A stretch of DNA of 64,000 nt from Bacteroides caecigallinarum. GTDB lineage: Bacteria; Bacteroidota; Bacteroidia; Bacteroidales; Bacteroidaceae. A program made the translations under genes and the position numbers. The stretch covers positions 1-64,000 of the forward strand of contig NZ_JACJLQ010000011.1 in the NCBI RefSeq assembly GCF_016902295.1, in the 5' to 3' direction. Positions 45,556 to 54,968 of the stretch are shown one piece after another; the stretch's first letter is position 1, and every line of letters starts with the position of its first letter. The notes under the pieces are model-generated. The model was not told the origin of the DNA. It saw only the letters and a list, made by a program, of their open reading frames with translations, and did not search any database.

Positions 45556-45599
45556 GGCTCCTTCATGGCTAAATAAAAACCATCGAAGGAGCCTTTTTT
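45556..45599 (+). terminator. terminator of lysA
   Basis: GGCTCCTTCATGG pairs with CCATCGAAGGAGCC (one bulged base) and is followed by six T residues, shortly after the lysA stop. Confidence 0.92.
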
Positions 45600-45613
45600 C
45601 TGAAATTTTGAAC

Positions 45614-45621
45614 TACTTTTG
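45614..45621 (+). promoter_or_regulatory. -7 element for the glycosyltransferase gene
   Basis: TACTTTTG matches TAnnTTTG 29 bases before the ATG. The preceding terminator T-run takes the place of a normal -33. Confidence 0.4.
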
Positions 45622-45649
45622 CATGACTTTTCAGAAAACAAAATAAGAT

Positions 45650-46810
45650 ATGATAAACATAGACTATAATTCGGCTATTCTATTTTTGCAGATATTCTGC
45701 GGACTGATGTTTCTAATCCAGCTATATTACTTTCTTTTTCCATACAGCAGAATGTTTAAATGCAGTAAACAGCAAAACAATTTACCGGAAAATGACAATT
45801 GTCCCCCACTCTCTGTAATTATAGTTACAAATGATTCGGCAACCATGCTTAAAGAGAACCTTCCGTCAATCCTAGAACAGGATTATCCGGAGTTCGAAGT
45901 GATAGTGGTAAACGATGAATCATCTGTCGAAGATGAGAATGTACTGAAAATACTTGGAAACCATTACCACCACCTATACCGCACATTCATTCCTAAATCC
46001 GCAAGATACATAAGCAGGAAGAAACTTGGAGTGGCAATGGGTATCAAGGCCAGCAAATATGACTGGATTGTTGTGACAGAGCCTTACTGCAAACCTGAAA
46101 GCAAAGACTGGCTGAGAAGCATGGCAAGAAACTTCGTTCCGGGAACAGACATTGTACTGGGATACTGCAATTACAACATACACAAAGGAATATTTGCCAA
46201 AAGAATAATCTCCGACATGCTGATGGTTTCAATGCGTTTCCTTGGTAGGGCTATAGGAGGAAAGCCATACATGGGAATAGGACGAAACATGGCCTACCGT
46301 AAAGATGTATACCTAAGCCATAAAGGTTTCCACAACCAGTTACCTTTGCTACGCGGAGATGATGACTTACTTATAAACGAGATTTCAAACGGAAAAAATA
46401 CAAAAGTATGTCTTTCATCAAACAGCATAATGAGAATGCCTCTGCCTAAAACAAGAAAGCAATGGGAAGAAGAAAAAATTGGATATGAAGTGACAGGCAG
46501 CCATTATAAAGGGCACGCAAGAGTCTTAAACGCTATTGAAACATGGTCTTCATTACTATTCAGCATCTCGGCATTAGCTTTGTTGACAACAAGCATATTC
46601 TATAGAGAATGGATCTTTACAATTTCAGCATTGACATTATGGATATTAAAGGAAATCACAGTCATGGAAATATTCACAAAAACGGCAAAGGCTATGGGAG
46701 AAAAGGTTTACTCATATCTGTTTGTATATGACATCATGCGTCCGCTATACAGTCTGAGCCTGAAAATAAGATATATTACCCGCCACAAGAGTGACTATAT
46801 GAGAAAATAG
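45650..46810 (+). CDS. glycosyltransferase family 2 protein
   Basis: This 386-residue membrane-associated glycosyltransferase has an N-terminal membrane helix (SAILFLQIFCGLMFLIQLYYFLF), then a GT-A fold: PPLSVIIVTNDSATMLKENLPSILEQDYPEFEVIVVNDESS is the classical GT2 start with the nucleotide-sugar Asp. DWIVVTEPYCKPES replaces the DxD position, and RGDDDLLINE supplies the catalytic acidic region. Two C-terminal membrane helices lie near residues 300-345. The donor and acceptor are not known; surface polysaccharide is likely. It is a single-gene unit, convergent with the DUF5686 gene. Confidence 0.9.
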   Translation: MINIDYNSAILFLQIFCGLMFLIQLYYFLFPYSRMFKCSKQQNNLPENDNCPPLSVIIVTNDSATMLKENLPSILEQDYPEFEVIVVNDESSVEDENVLKILGNHYHHLYRTFIPKSARYISRKKLGVAMGIKASKYDWIVVTEPYCKPESKDWLRSMARNFVPGTDIVLGYCNYNIHKGIFAKRIISDMLMVSMRFLGRAIGGKPYMGIGRNMAYRKDVYLSHKGFHNQLPLLRGDDDLLINEISNGKNTKVCLSSNSIMRMPLPKTRKQWEEEKIGYEVTGSHYKGHARVLNAIETWSSLLFSISALALLTTSIFYREWIFTISALTLWILKEITVMEIFTKTAKAMGEKVYSYLFVYDIMRPLYSLSLKIRYITRHKSDYMRK

Positions 46811-46826
46811 TCACACACGGATTACA

Positions 46827-49025
46827 TTATTTGTTGAACAACTCGAACGTAAACTTACATCCCACAGAGGTAAACTTTCCACGTTCATTCCCGATGAACA
46901 CACCGGCATCAAATACATGTGTACCTATACCATATCCAATTTCGAAATAAGGATTAAGGTGTGGCATGAACAATATTCCGGCATATATTCTTTCCTTCTG
47001 CACGAAGGAAAGAAGTTTGCTGACAGGATAAAGCAGTATGAAAGGCGATTCGTAAGTCATGTTTCCGCGTACATAATGGCTTGACGCGTTATACCATCTT
47101 CCGTCGAGCATCTGGAATGTCCCTCCAATGTCATCATTCCAGCCCTGAGGAAGATTCCTGTTTGCAAAGTTTACATAATCCACGAAATACATATCCTCCT
47201 GATTAAGGAAGAATCCGCATCCCACATGGTATGCTATGTGATGAATGTCCCTGACCTTGATAATCTGTTCCGCAGACAATTCCAGACGCTCATACTCACC
47301 TGAACTTTTAAAGACTTTAATGCCACGTTCATAGTCAGCAATAAAAGTTGGATAAAACGAACCCACATTAACCTTTCGGTTTCCATTCATATAATAATAC
47401 ATTCCCGGAGTCCACTCAATTCTCACACGCGGAGCGAAGCTGTTATACCGGGAGCGCACTCTTGAATCCAGTTCAGGAGTACTCTTCGTATATCTCCAAT
47501 GCATGGAAAGACCTGTCCAAAGATTCAATCCGTTTATAATTTCTATGTTATGCGACAGATTTACATATATATCCTTGAAATAATCCAGATCGAGCCCATC
47601 AAAAGAGAATGTACTGTCCGGCATAGCCGCAAGCTGGTCAAGCACAACACTACTGTAAATTCTGTTACCGTTTCCCACGTGCAACTCCCAGGCACCATGT
47701 TTCCTTGGATTATAAACATACTCAATGTCCGCCTTGGCATACAGCTCCTTCTTCGTAAAATTGAAACCTATCTGCGGAGCTATTCTCAACAGACGCCCGT
47801 CATAAAACAATTTGTTGTATTTATAAACTTGCCTGTAGGATATACCATTGCGATGACTGTAACTAAGCAACAGCGGATTGATAATAGGCGAACAGTTAAT
47901 GCTTCCCACCTTGGGCAAGTCTATATCGTACGAGTTTATCAAAGCATCACCCACCTGTCCCAGAAAGACCTGGCTTTTCGGTCTTTTCAGGTTCTCAATA
48001 GAATCTTTTACCCATTTCTGTCTGTCCAGCATCTTACGGTCCATCTTATCCTTGTAGAGCAACTCTTCTTCGTAAGTGAGCGGAAAAGGTCTTAATTTCG
48101 AGAACGAATCAATATCGGTTACCAACCTGCTGGTGTCACAAGTCAGTGTATATGAACTCGACAAATTATATTTACTTCTGTCCTTCTTTAAATATATTAC
48201 TTCCCCTAGTTCCGTAAACCTCACCTCTTTATAATCCAACCATCCAAAATATCTCATTTGCAAATGATTACGAAGGAATCTGAAATTCATATCCAAGTCC
48301 ATATAGCAAGGGAGATACTTTGTTTGAGGTGTATTCCCCATATATGCCTTAATCCTGAAATCAATCAAATCATAAACTCCTTCAAAATCAAAACTATGTA
48401 CAGACCAATCATCAGCATATAGCCACATATATCCATCCACCAGTTTTGTACTCTTATACTTGGGTTTTACATATATTTTATAACAAGGTTTATTATCTAT
48501 TACCAACAAACTGTCAAGAATATATTTGTAGTGAACTTTAGACTGACTATTAAGCGGTGACAGCACTTTATCACCCATCAGCGATGATGAGTAGACATTG
48601 AATTTCATATAGTCCATAATGTCAAACACCTGCCCCTTTTGACTTCTGAAGGTAGAAACCATCGCTTTTATCTTTCTGTCATAAATAGCCGGCGCTGTAT
48701 ATTGCAATTCACTTAAAGACTCATGCATATAGTGCTTTATGCTATCCTCCAGTTTGAACATAGACGGTATATACTTGATAATCCTATTTCTGTTATGCAC
48801 CGTAACTGTACCTTTAAGATACAGATTTGCTCTATACGACTTTACTTCGTTAGAATAAATAGATGCCGATGAATACATTTTATTAAGAATGGAATCAGGA
48901 ACAACGCAGTCTTTGGGAATCAGCGAAATAATATTCTCTGATTGCCCAATCAGCGGCATCATGCAAAAAACAACTAAAAGCAGATGCAATAGTTTAAATC
49001 TTCCATATTTGAATATATACGACAT
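46827..49025 (-). CDS. DUF5686 family outer-membrane protein
   Basis: This protein of about 732 residues has a signal sequence (LLHLLLVVFCMMPLIGQS) and a DUF5686-type body that ends in a predicted beta-barrel with alternating polar and aromatic residues (final FTFELFNK). Most family members carry an N-terminal carboxypeptidase-regulatory-like beta domain before DUF5686; I do not see it here, so this is the short form. The function of DUF5686 is unknown. The ATG at 49025 is preferred over the one at 49046, because the basic residues before the hydrophobic core are then well placed. It is divergent from the Crp/Fnr gene. Confidence 0.83.
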   Translation of the reverse strand: MSYIFKYGRFKLLHLLLVVFCMMPLIGQSENIISLIPKDCVVPDSILNKMYSSASIYSNEVKSYRANLYLKGTVTVHNRNRIIKYIPSMFKLEDSIKHYMHESLSELQYTAPAIYDRKIKAMVSTFRSQKGQVFDIMDYMKFNVYSSSLMGDKVLSPLNSQSKVHYKYILDSLLVIDNKPCYKIYVKPKYKSTKLVDGYMWLYADDWSVHSFDFEGVYDLIDFRIKAYMGNTPQTKYLPCYMDLDMNFRFLRNHLQMRYFGWLDYKEVRFTELGEVIYLKKDRSKYNLSSSYTLTCDTSRLVTDIDSFSKLRPFPLTYEEELLYKDKMDRKMLDRQKWVKDSIENLKRPKSQVFLGQVGDALINSYDIDLPKVGSINCSPIINPLLLSYSHRNGISYRQVYKYNKLFYDGRLLRIAPQIGFNFTKKELYAKADIEYVYNPRKHGAWELHVGNGNRIYSSVVLDQLAAMPDSTFSFDGLDLDYFKDIYVNLSHNIEIINGLNLWTGLSMHWRYTKSTPELDSRVRSRYNSFAPRVRIEWTPGMYYYMNGNRKVNVGSFYPTFIADYERGIKVFKSSGEYERLELSAEQIIKVRDIHHIAYHVGCGFFLNQEDMYFVDYVNFANRNLPQGWNDDIGGTFQMLDGRWYNASSHYVRGNMTYESPFILLYPVSKLLSFVQKERIYAGILFMPHLNPYFEIGYGIGTHVFDAGVFIGNERGKFTSVGCKFTFELFNK

Positions 49026-49105
49026 ATCAGAAACAAAAATACACAAAACCTATTGAAAGCATTATTTTTTAATTGCAAAAAAACAGTTTTTTAATTTTTT
49101 ATTCT

Positions 49106-49113
49106 TACCTTTG
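49106..49113 (+). promoter_or_regulatory. -7 element for the Crp/Fnr gene
   Basis: TACCTTTG matches TAnnTTTG, 29 bases before the ATG at 49142. A TATTTTTG element at 49034-49041 on the other strand falls only 9 bases before the divergent ATG and is less certain. Confidence 0.45.
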
Positions 49114-49141
49114 TGCTATATAACACTTTTTTATAACATCT

Positions 49142-49843
49142 ATGGTAAAAAAAGAATTATCTGAAACTGAGATTGCCGAAAGTATTCCCGATTTATGGCA
49201 ACCATTAACAGACGCTCAAAAAGATTATTTAGCGCAGAACTTTACAATCCAAAAGTACAAGAAAAACGAAACAATTTATTGTGAAGGGGAAACACCTAAG
49301 CACTTAATGTGCCTGCTTAAAGGAAAAGTAAAAATCTATAAAGACGGGGTCGGCGGAAGAAGCCAGATAATAAGAGTAATAAAAGATAAAGAATATTTTG
49401 CTTATAGAGCATATTTTGCCAACGAAAACTTTGTTACAGCCGCAGCCGCATTTGAGCCATGCACTATATGTCTTATCCCGATGACATGTATAGTAAAACT
49501 ACTGGAAGAGAATGCACAGCTTGGTTTGTTCTTCATCCGTCAACTCTCTATAGATTTGGGTATCTCAGACGAAAGAACCGTCAGTCTCACCCAAAAGCAT
49601 ATCCGCGGACGTCTGGCAGAATCTCTGTTGTTCCTCAAAGATACATACGGATTGGAAGAGGATGAATGCACACTAAGCATTTATCTTTCGCGCGAAGACC
49701 TGGCAAACCTGTCGAACATGACAACATCGAATGCCATACGCACACTCTCTAATTTTGCCTCTGAAAAACTGATAATAATAGACGGAAGAAAAATCAAACT
49801 TATAGACGAAGAAAAGCTCAAGAAAATAAGTAAGATAGGTTGA
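49142..49843 (+). CDS. Crp/Fnr family transcriptional regulator
   Basis: This 233-residue regulator has a cyclic-nucleotide-binding-type beta-roll (residues 30-130; CEGETPKHLMCLLKGKVKIY) and a C-terminal winged helix (170-225; YLSREDLANLSNMTTSNAIRTLSNFASEKLI). The FNR-type four-cysteine iron-sulfur cluster is not present, so it is not an oxygen sensor of that kind. The ligand is unknown. It is divergent from the DUF5686 gene, which it may regulate. An exceptionally long terminator follows. Confidence 0.93.
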   Translation: MVKKELSETEIAESIPDLWQPLTDAQKDYLAQNFTIQKYKKNETIYCEGETPKHLMCLLKGKVKIYKDGVGGRSQIIRVIKDKEYFAYRAYFANENFVTAAAAFEPCTICLIPMTCIVKLLEENAQLGLFFIRQLSIDLGISDERTVSLTQKHIRGRLAESLLFLKDTYGLEEDECTLSIYLSREDLANLSNMTTSNAIRTLSNFASEKLIIIDGRKIKLIDEEKLKKISKIG

Positions 49844-49865
49844 TATTGCCAAAGATGATATAAAA

Positions 49866-49914
49866 AACGAAATGTCCGATACAAGGGAACTTCCCCGGTA
49901 TCGGACATTTCGTT
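49866..49914. terminator. bidirectional terminator after the Crp/Fnr gene
   Basis: A perfect 17-bp stem (49866-49882 with 49898-49914) is flanked by A residues on the left and T residues on the right. It can therefore end the Crp/Fnr transcript and also the leftward transcript that contains array C. Confidence 0.92.
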
Positions 49915-49991
49915 TTATTCCTTTACATAGTTTACCGTACGTTCTGAAAATTTTTACATACACATCACCCGTAATGTCAAGGAAAAGATAA

Positions 49992-50077
49992 CGGAACACG
50001 TTCGTGCAACGCACGCGACACATCCGTGTAACGAGCGGAACACCTACGTGTCACGCTCGCAGCACGTCCGTGTAACG
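49992..50077. repeat. 22-base palindrome array (array C), four units
   Basis: Four units start at 49992, 50014, 50036 and 50058, exactly 22 bases apart. Each contains a CAC...CGTG core. The first unit matches the first unit of array B at 16 of 20 positions. Pairing of the outer bases is weaker than in array B. The array lies between the bidirectional terminator and the stop of the leftward permease gene, that is, in that gene's 3' untranslated region. Confidence 0.87.
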
Positions 50078-50137
50078 GTTTCTTTGATTTGATATTTTAT
50101 CCTGGACCGGCGTACTCATCATTATTGATAACAGACT

Positions 50138-51382
50138 TTATTCATAACGGATTGAGCGTGCCGGATGAATCCTGCTTATAAGATAGGATGGTCCAACGAG
50201 CATCAGCACAGAAACGACCAACGTAAACACATTTAGCAGAATATAAATAAGAAAATTCAGTTCTATAGGAACAGAACTGACATAATAGACGGAAGGATCC
50301 AGCTTTATCGGTTCGAAGAAATACTGTATCAGACAAAGTGAAAGTCCTATCACATTTCCCCACAGCATACCCCTGCCTATCAGAAACACGGAGAATGAAA
50401 GGAAGATTTTCCTGATGGAATTATTGTCGGCCCCCATAGCCTTCAGCACACCAATCATGTTGGTACGTTCCAATATTATAATCAGCAGACCGGAAATCAT
50501 GGTAAATCCCGCCACTCCTGTCATCAGTATAAGAATTACCCAGACATTAAGGTCAAGCAAATCCAGCCATGCAAAAATCTGCGGATTGGCCTCAACTATG
50601 GTACGCGAGAAATAGCTCTGCCCGTATTTGTCGGAGGCTTCAAACAACCCAGCGCGGATATCATCATTCACGGCATCAATGCGCGAGTAATCATCCACAT
50701 CTATCTCAATTCCGCTCACCTGATCAGCTTCCCATTTATTGAGACGGTTTACTGTATAAATGTCTGTCAGCAGGAAATAATCATCGAAAGCCGAGAAATT
50801 TGTCTGATATATAGCAGCTACTGTCAATCTCCGGGCGCGCACATTGTCATCTACGTAGTAAGTATAGATTCTGTCACCGGTTTTAAGTTTCAGTTTGTCG
50901 GCCATAGACCTAGAAATCAACACTTTGTTTGTGGCTGCCGTATCTGTAAACTCCGGGATTTCGCCTTCCGTTATATGTTTGCGGATATAACTGAAATCGT
51001 ACTCCTGCCCTACTCCCTTCAACACCATTCCCTGGAAATTGTCGGAAGTCATTATCATGCCGGGCTTGACAGAATATCTCTGCACATGGCTAATGTCAGG
51101 CATAGCCGTCAATGCGCCAATAAGGCTGTCGCTTGCCGCTATAGGCGCCGTCATGTACAACTGTGCATCGTCAAGACTCGTTATTATAACTTCTGAAGCC
51201 AGCCCCACGACCTTGTCGCGCACCTGATTCTTAAAGCCAATGACAACAGCCACTGAAACAATCATTACAGCAAGGCCAATAGAAATGCCGGCCATGGCAA
51301 TACGCACAGCCGGCTTTGACACTTCTTTGTTGCCGTCATTGTTCTTGTATATCCGACGGGCTATAAACAGTTTCCAATTCAT
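50138..51382 (-). CDS. LolC/E-like ABC transporter permease (FtsX domain)
   Basis: This 414-residue inner-membrane protein has the LolC/LolE/FtsX layout: a cytoplasmic start (MNWKLFIARRIYKNN), one membrane helix (IAMAGISIGLAVMIVSVAVVIGF), a large periplasmic domain (50-270) and three C-terminal helices (VWVILILMTGVAGFTMISGLLIIILERT and two more). ILERTNMIGVLKAMGADNNSIRKIF is the conserved coupling-helix segment. It may drive lipoprotein release to the outer membrane. The cognate ATPase is not adjacent. The aminotransferase gene ends 3 bases upstream. Confidence 0.9.
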   Translation of the reverse strand: MNWKLFIARRIYKNNDGNKEVSKPAVRIAMAGISIGLAVMIVSVAVVIGFKNQVRDKVVGLASEVIITSLDDAQLYMTAPIAASDSLIGALTAMPDISHVQRYSVKPGMIMTSDNFQGMVLKGVGQEYDFSYIRKHITEGEIPEFTDTAATNKVLISRSMADKLKLKTGDRIYTYYVDDNVRARRLTVAAIYQTNFSAFDDYFLLTDIYTVNRLNKWEADQVSGIEIDVDDYSRIDAVNDDIRAGLFEASDKYGQSYFSRTIVEANPQIFAWLDLLDLNVWVILILMTGVAGFTMISGLLIIILERTNMIGVLKAMGADNNSIRKIFLSFSVFLIGRGMLWGNVIGLSLCLIQYFFEPIKLDPSVYYVSSVPIELNFLIYILLNVFTLVVSVLMLVGPSYLISRIHPARSIRYE

Positions 51383-51385
51383 AAT

Positions 51386-52588
51386 TTATTCGTCAACTCT
51401 TCCCGGATACGCTTCCAGTGCTTTCCTCAAAACGAAAAGCGAACGAACCAAATCTTCTTTCTTCAATACGTAAGCAAGACGTACCTCATTCTTTCCGGCT
51501 CCAGGTGTAGTATAGAAACCGCTGGCCGGAGCAAGCATTACAGTCTCACCCTCGTACTCAAATTCAGACAGACACCAGGCACAGAATTTCTCACTGTCGT
51601 CCACAGGCAGTTTGGCCACTGTGTAGAAAGCGCCCATAGGTATAGGCGAATATACTCCCGGGATTCTGTTCAGTCCGTCAATCAGACACTTTCTTCGTTC
51701 CACATACTCGTCGTATGTCTCGCGTGAATATTCGTCCGGTTCGTCAAGCGACGCCTCGGCAGCAATCTGACCTATCAGTGGAGGACTTAGTCTCGCCTGA
51801 CAGAATTTCATTACAGCCTTACGCACCTCCGGATTCTTTGTAATCAACGCTCCTATACGGATACCGCACTCAGAATATCTCTTCGATACAGAATCAATCA
51901 GGACAACATTCTGTTCAATTCCTTCAAGATGACATGCTGAGATATAAGGCGAGCCTGTATAGATAAACTCTCTGTACACCTCGTCCGAGAACAGGAACAA
52001 ATCATACTTCTTCACCAGATCGCGAATCTGGTTCATCTCTCTTCTGGTATATAGATAGCCTGTCGGGTTATTAGGATTACATATAAGAATGCCCTTTGTG
52101 CGTTCGTTTATAAGTTCCTCGAACTTCTCAACCTTAGGCAATGAAAATCCCTCTTCAATGGTTGTTGTTACTGTTCTGATTACAGCACCTGCCGAAATTG
52201 CGAAAGCCATGTAATTGGCGTATGCAGGTTCCGGCACAATTATCTCATCCCCGGGATTAAGACAGCTCATGAATGCGAACAGAACAGCTTCCGATCCCCC
52301 TGTAGTGATGATAATGTCATCAGCCGTAAGATTGATATCATATTTCTTGTAGTAACCTACCAATTTCTCGCGATAGCTTCTATATCCCTGACTCGGACTG
52401 TATTCCAGTACAGTACGGTCTATGTTACGAATAGCCTCAAGGGCCGCTCGCGGAGTAGGCAGGTCAGGCTGACCTATATTCAAGTGATACACATGAATAC
52501 CTTTTTCTTTCGCAGCTTCGGCCAATGGCGCCAATTTTCTGATTGGCGATTCTGGCATTTCGTTTCCTCTAATGGATATTTGTGGCAT
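51386..52588 (-). CDS. PLP-dependent aminotransferase, class I/II
   Basis: This 400-residue fold-type I aminotransferase of the aspartate-aminotransferase type has the PLP Lys in SVSKRYSECGIRIG near residue 240, the substrate Arg near residue 370, ICNPNNPTGYLYTR and FLFSDEVYREF. HVYHLNIGQPDLPTP is typical of the aspartate/tyrosine aminotransferases of Bacteroides. The exact substrate is not readable. It has a good promoter at 52617-52647 and is divergent from the DUF4494 gene. The permease follows on the same strand. Confidence 0.92.
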   Translation of the reverse strand: MPQISIRGNEMPESPIRKLAPLAEAAKEKGIHVYHLNIGQPDLPTPRAALEAIRNIDRTVLEYSPSQGYRSYREKLVGYYKKYDINLTADDIIITTGGSEAVLFAFMSCLNPGDEIIVPEPAYANYMAFAISAGAVIRTVTTTIEEGFSLPKVEKFEELINERTKGILICNPNNPTGYLYTRREMNQIRDLVKKYDLFLFSDEVYREFIYTGSPYISACHLEGIEQNVVLIDSVSKRYSECGIRIGALITKNPEVRKAVMKFCQARLSPPLIGQIAAEASLDEPDEYSRETYDEYVERRKCLIDGLNRIPGVYSPIPMGAFYTVAKLPVDDSEKFCAWCLSEFEYEGETVMLAPASGFYTTPGAGKNEVRLAYVLKKEDLVRSLFVLRKALEAYPGRVDE

Positions 52589-52616
52589 ATTATTATAAAA
52601 ATAAGAATTTAGGCTG

Positions 52617-52647
52617 CAAATATAAATTTAATAGCTAAATAAAACAA
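52617..52647 (-). promoter_or_regulatory. promoter of the aminotransferase gene
   Basis: On the minus strand TTG (52645-52647), 20 bases and TATATTTG (52617-52624) fit the Bacteroides consensus, 28 bases upstream of the ATG. Confidence 0.65.
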
Positions 52648-52700
52648 CTAACCGCCAAGAAAGTTTTGACGGTTTTCGTACACCGTTTACAAATAAATAC

Positions 52701-52708
52701 TATCTTTG
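52701..52708 (+). promoter_or_regulatory. -7 element for the DUF4494 gene
   Basis: TATCTTTG is an exact TAnnTTTG match, 46 bases before the ATG. A TTTTCG about 22 bases upstream may act as a weak -33. Confidence 0.5.
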
Positions 52709-52754
52709 TCGAAGTAAATTATACGTAATATTTAATATAAAAAAGGAAAACGAC

Positions 52755-53234
52755 ATGATGCATAATTGGTTTGAATGCAAAATCAGATATGAAAAAGTAG
52801 CCGAAAACGGGATGAACAAAAAAGTAACAGAACCATACCTGGTAGATGCACTCAGCTTTACTGAGGCTGAATCCAGGATAATAGAAGAAATAACACCTTT
52901 CATTAGCGGAGAATTCACCGTTTCCGACATAAAGAGAGCCAATTACAGCGAATTATTCTTCTGCGAAGACGATGAAGCCGACAAATGGTTCAAATGCAAA
53001 TTATATTTCATAACCCTTGACGAGAAAAGCGGTGCGGAAAAGAAAACAGCGACCAACGTTCTGGTACAGGCTGCCGACCTAAAGGACTCTATCAAAAAGC
53101 TTGACGAAGGGATGAAGGGTACAATGGCAGACTATGTGATAGCCTCGGTTGCCGAAACAGCTATCATGGACGTATATCCATACTCTGCCGAACCGGACGT
53201 GAAACCAGAATTTCCTGATGCAGCAAACAGATAA
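52755..53234 (+). CDS. DUF4494 domain-containing protein
   Basis: This 159-residue soluble protein matches the DUF4494 family of Bacteroidetes, recognisable by the opening NWFECKIRYEKV, the segment FTVSDIKRANYSELFF and the repeated FKCKLYFITLDE. Two similar halves (residues 5-25 and 75-95) suggest an internal duplication. No function is known. It is followed 12 bases later by the YggS gene, and the DHOD-like gene comes after that, so all three probably form an operon. Confidence 0.9.
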   Translation: MMHNWFECKIRYEKVAENGMNKKVTEPYLVDALSFTEAESRIIEEITPFISGEFTVSDIKRANYSELFFCEDDEADKWFKCKLYFITLDEKSGAEKKTATNVLVQAADLKDSIKKLDEGMKGTMADYVIASVAETAIMDVYPYSAEPDVKPEFPDAANR

Positions 53235-53246
53235 GACTATACTATC

Positions 53247-53915
53247 ATGGACATCAAAGCAATATTGGATGAAATAAAGGCCGAGTTGCCACAGACAACG
53301 CGACTTGTAGCAGTATCGAAATTTCATCCTGCCTCGGCTATACAGGAGGCTTACGATGCAGGACAAAGAATTTTCGGTGAAAGCAAGGTACAGGAACTGG
53401 AAGAAAAGCACGACATTCTTCCTCAGGACATCGAATGGCATTTTATAGGACATCTGCAAACAAACAAAGTCAAATATATTGCACCATACATTTCCATGAT
53501 TCATGCCGTAGATTCTTTCAAGCTTTTGGCAGAAATAAACAAACAGGCCGCCAAGGCCGGCAGAGTCATTCCTTGCCTGCTCGAAATACACGTGGCCAAG
53601 GAAGAAACCAAGTATGGTTTCACTCCTGACGAATGCATGGATATGCTGAACAGCGAAAACTGGAAAGAACTCACTAACGTATCAATATGTGGAATAATGG
53701 GTATGGCCACAAATACTGACGATGAGAACATGATTGAACAGGAATTCAGTACGCTTGCGTCGTTCTTCGAAAATCTGAAATCGACGGTGTTCAGAAATGA
53801 TGATTCATTCAGGGAGCTCTCAATGGGAATGTCGGAAGACTATCATCTGGCAATCAAGCATGGAAGTACACTCGTAAGAATAGGCAGTAAAATCTTCGGA
53901 ATAAGAAACTATTAA
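53247..53915 (+). CDS. YggS family pyridoxal phosphate-binding protein (PLPBP)
   Basis: This 222-residue single-domain PLP protein maintains PLP balance; it has no known catalysis. The PLP lysine is in LVAVSKFHP (Lys25), followed by FGESKVQELEEKH and WHFIGHLQTNK. SMGMSEDYHLAIKHGSTLVRIGSKIFG is the conserved C-terminal phosphate-binding segment. Linked to DUF4494 and DHOD-like genes. Confidence 0.96.
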   Translation: MDIKAILDEIKAELPQTTRLVAVSKFHPASAIQEAYDAGQRIFGESKVQELEEKHDILPQDIEWHFIGHLQTNKVKYIAPYISMIHAVDSFKLLAEINKQAAKAGRVIPCLLEIHVAKEETKYGFTPDECMDMLNSENWKELTNVSICGIMGMATNTDDENMIEQEFSTLASFFENLKSTVFRNDDSFRELSMGMSEDYHLAIKHGSTLVRIGSKIFGIRNY

Positions 53916-53928
53916 AATCATAATAATT

Positions 53929-54903
53929 ATGACACAAATAACAACAACATTTGCCGGGTTGAAACTTAAAAACCCAATCATAGTAAGTAGCTCTGGTCTG
54001 ACCAACAGCGCAGAAAAAATCAAGAAACTTGAAGCCGCAGGTGCCGGAGCCGTGGTATTGAAATCTGTTTTTGAAGAACAGATAACAGTTCAGGCAGGAC
54101 AGATGAGCGGATACGGAGCTCCTGAAGCTGACGATTATCTGAGCGCATACGTACGTTCAAACGCCCTGAACGAACACATCGCGCTGATAAAGGAAGCCAA
54201 AAAGGAATGCAACATACCGGTAATAGCAAGCATCAACTGCTATTCAACAAGCGAATGGACTGAATTCGCCAAACACATGGAAGAAGCCGGAGCCGATGCA
54301 CTCGAAATCAATATCCTTTCCCTACAGACTGAAAAGGAATATAAATACGGCAGTTTCGAACAATTGCACATCGATGTTCTGAAGAACATTAAAAATGCCG
54401 TAAAGATTCCTGTGATAATGAAACTCGGAAACAATCTTACAAACCCTGTAGCGCTTATAAACCAGCTGTATGCCAACGGTGCCGCCGCAGTAGTATTGTT
54501 CAACCGCTTCTATCAGCCTGACATCAATATCGATACAATGGCGTTCACCAGCTCGAACGTATTCAGCGAGGCTAACGAACTGACTGAAAAAATAAGATGG
54601 ACAGCCATATCATCCGCTTCAGTACCTAAGATTGACTATGCGATATCCGGAGGTGTACATTGCGGAAAAGGGGTAATCAAGTCTATCCTTGCCGGAGCGA
54701 GCGCAGTAGAAGTATGTAGCGCAATCTACAAATACGGCGAAAAGGAAATTGCTGAAATGACCAAGGAACTTACAGAGTGGATGGCATCAAAAGGCTTCGA
54801 AAACATTGAAAGCATGAAAGGTAAAATGAATGCCAATGCAGCAGGAAGCATCAACCCATTCGAAAGAACTCAGTTCATGAAATACTACAGCAACCACGAA
54901 TAA
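53929..54903 (+). CDS. dihydroorotate dehydrogenase-like protein
   Basis: This 324-residue FMN TIM-barrel protein resembles class 1 dihydroorotate dehydrogenase (TTFAGLKLKNPIIVSSSGLTN; VIMKLGNNLTNP; ISGGVHCGKGVIKSILAGASAVEVCSA). In true class 1A enzymes a Cys is the catalytic base in the loop near residue 130; this position is not clearly conserved here, so the substrate may not be dihydroorotate. No pyrD partner (pyrK) is adjacent. The neighbours are YggS upstream and a 426-base gap with array D downstream. Confidence 0.88.
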   Translation: MTQITTTFAGLKLKNPIIVSSSGLTNSAEKIKKLEAAGAGAVVLKSVFEEQITVQAGQMSGYGAPEADDYLSAYVRSNALNEHIALIKEAKKECNIPVIASINCYSTSEWTEFAKHMEEAGADALEINILSLQTEKEYKYGSFEQLHIDVLKNIKNAVKIPVIMKLGNNLTNPVALINQLYANGAAAVVLFNRFYQPDINIDTMAFTSSNVFSEANELTEKIRWTAISSASVPKIDYAISGGVHCGKGVIKSILAGASAVEVCSAIYKYGEKEIAEMTKELTEWMASKGFENIESMKGKMNANAAGSINPFERTQFMKYYSNHE

Positions 54904-54968
54904 AAAGCAGAGCCAGATGTTAAGTTATGTTATAAGCATCTGCTGAAAATCAGTACTAAAATAAAGTA

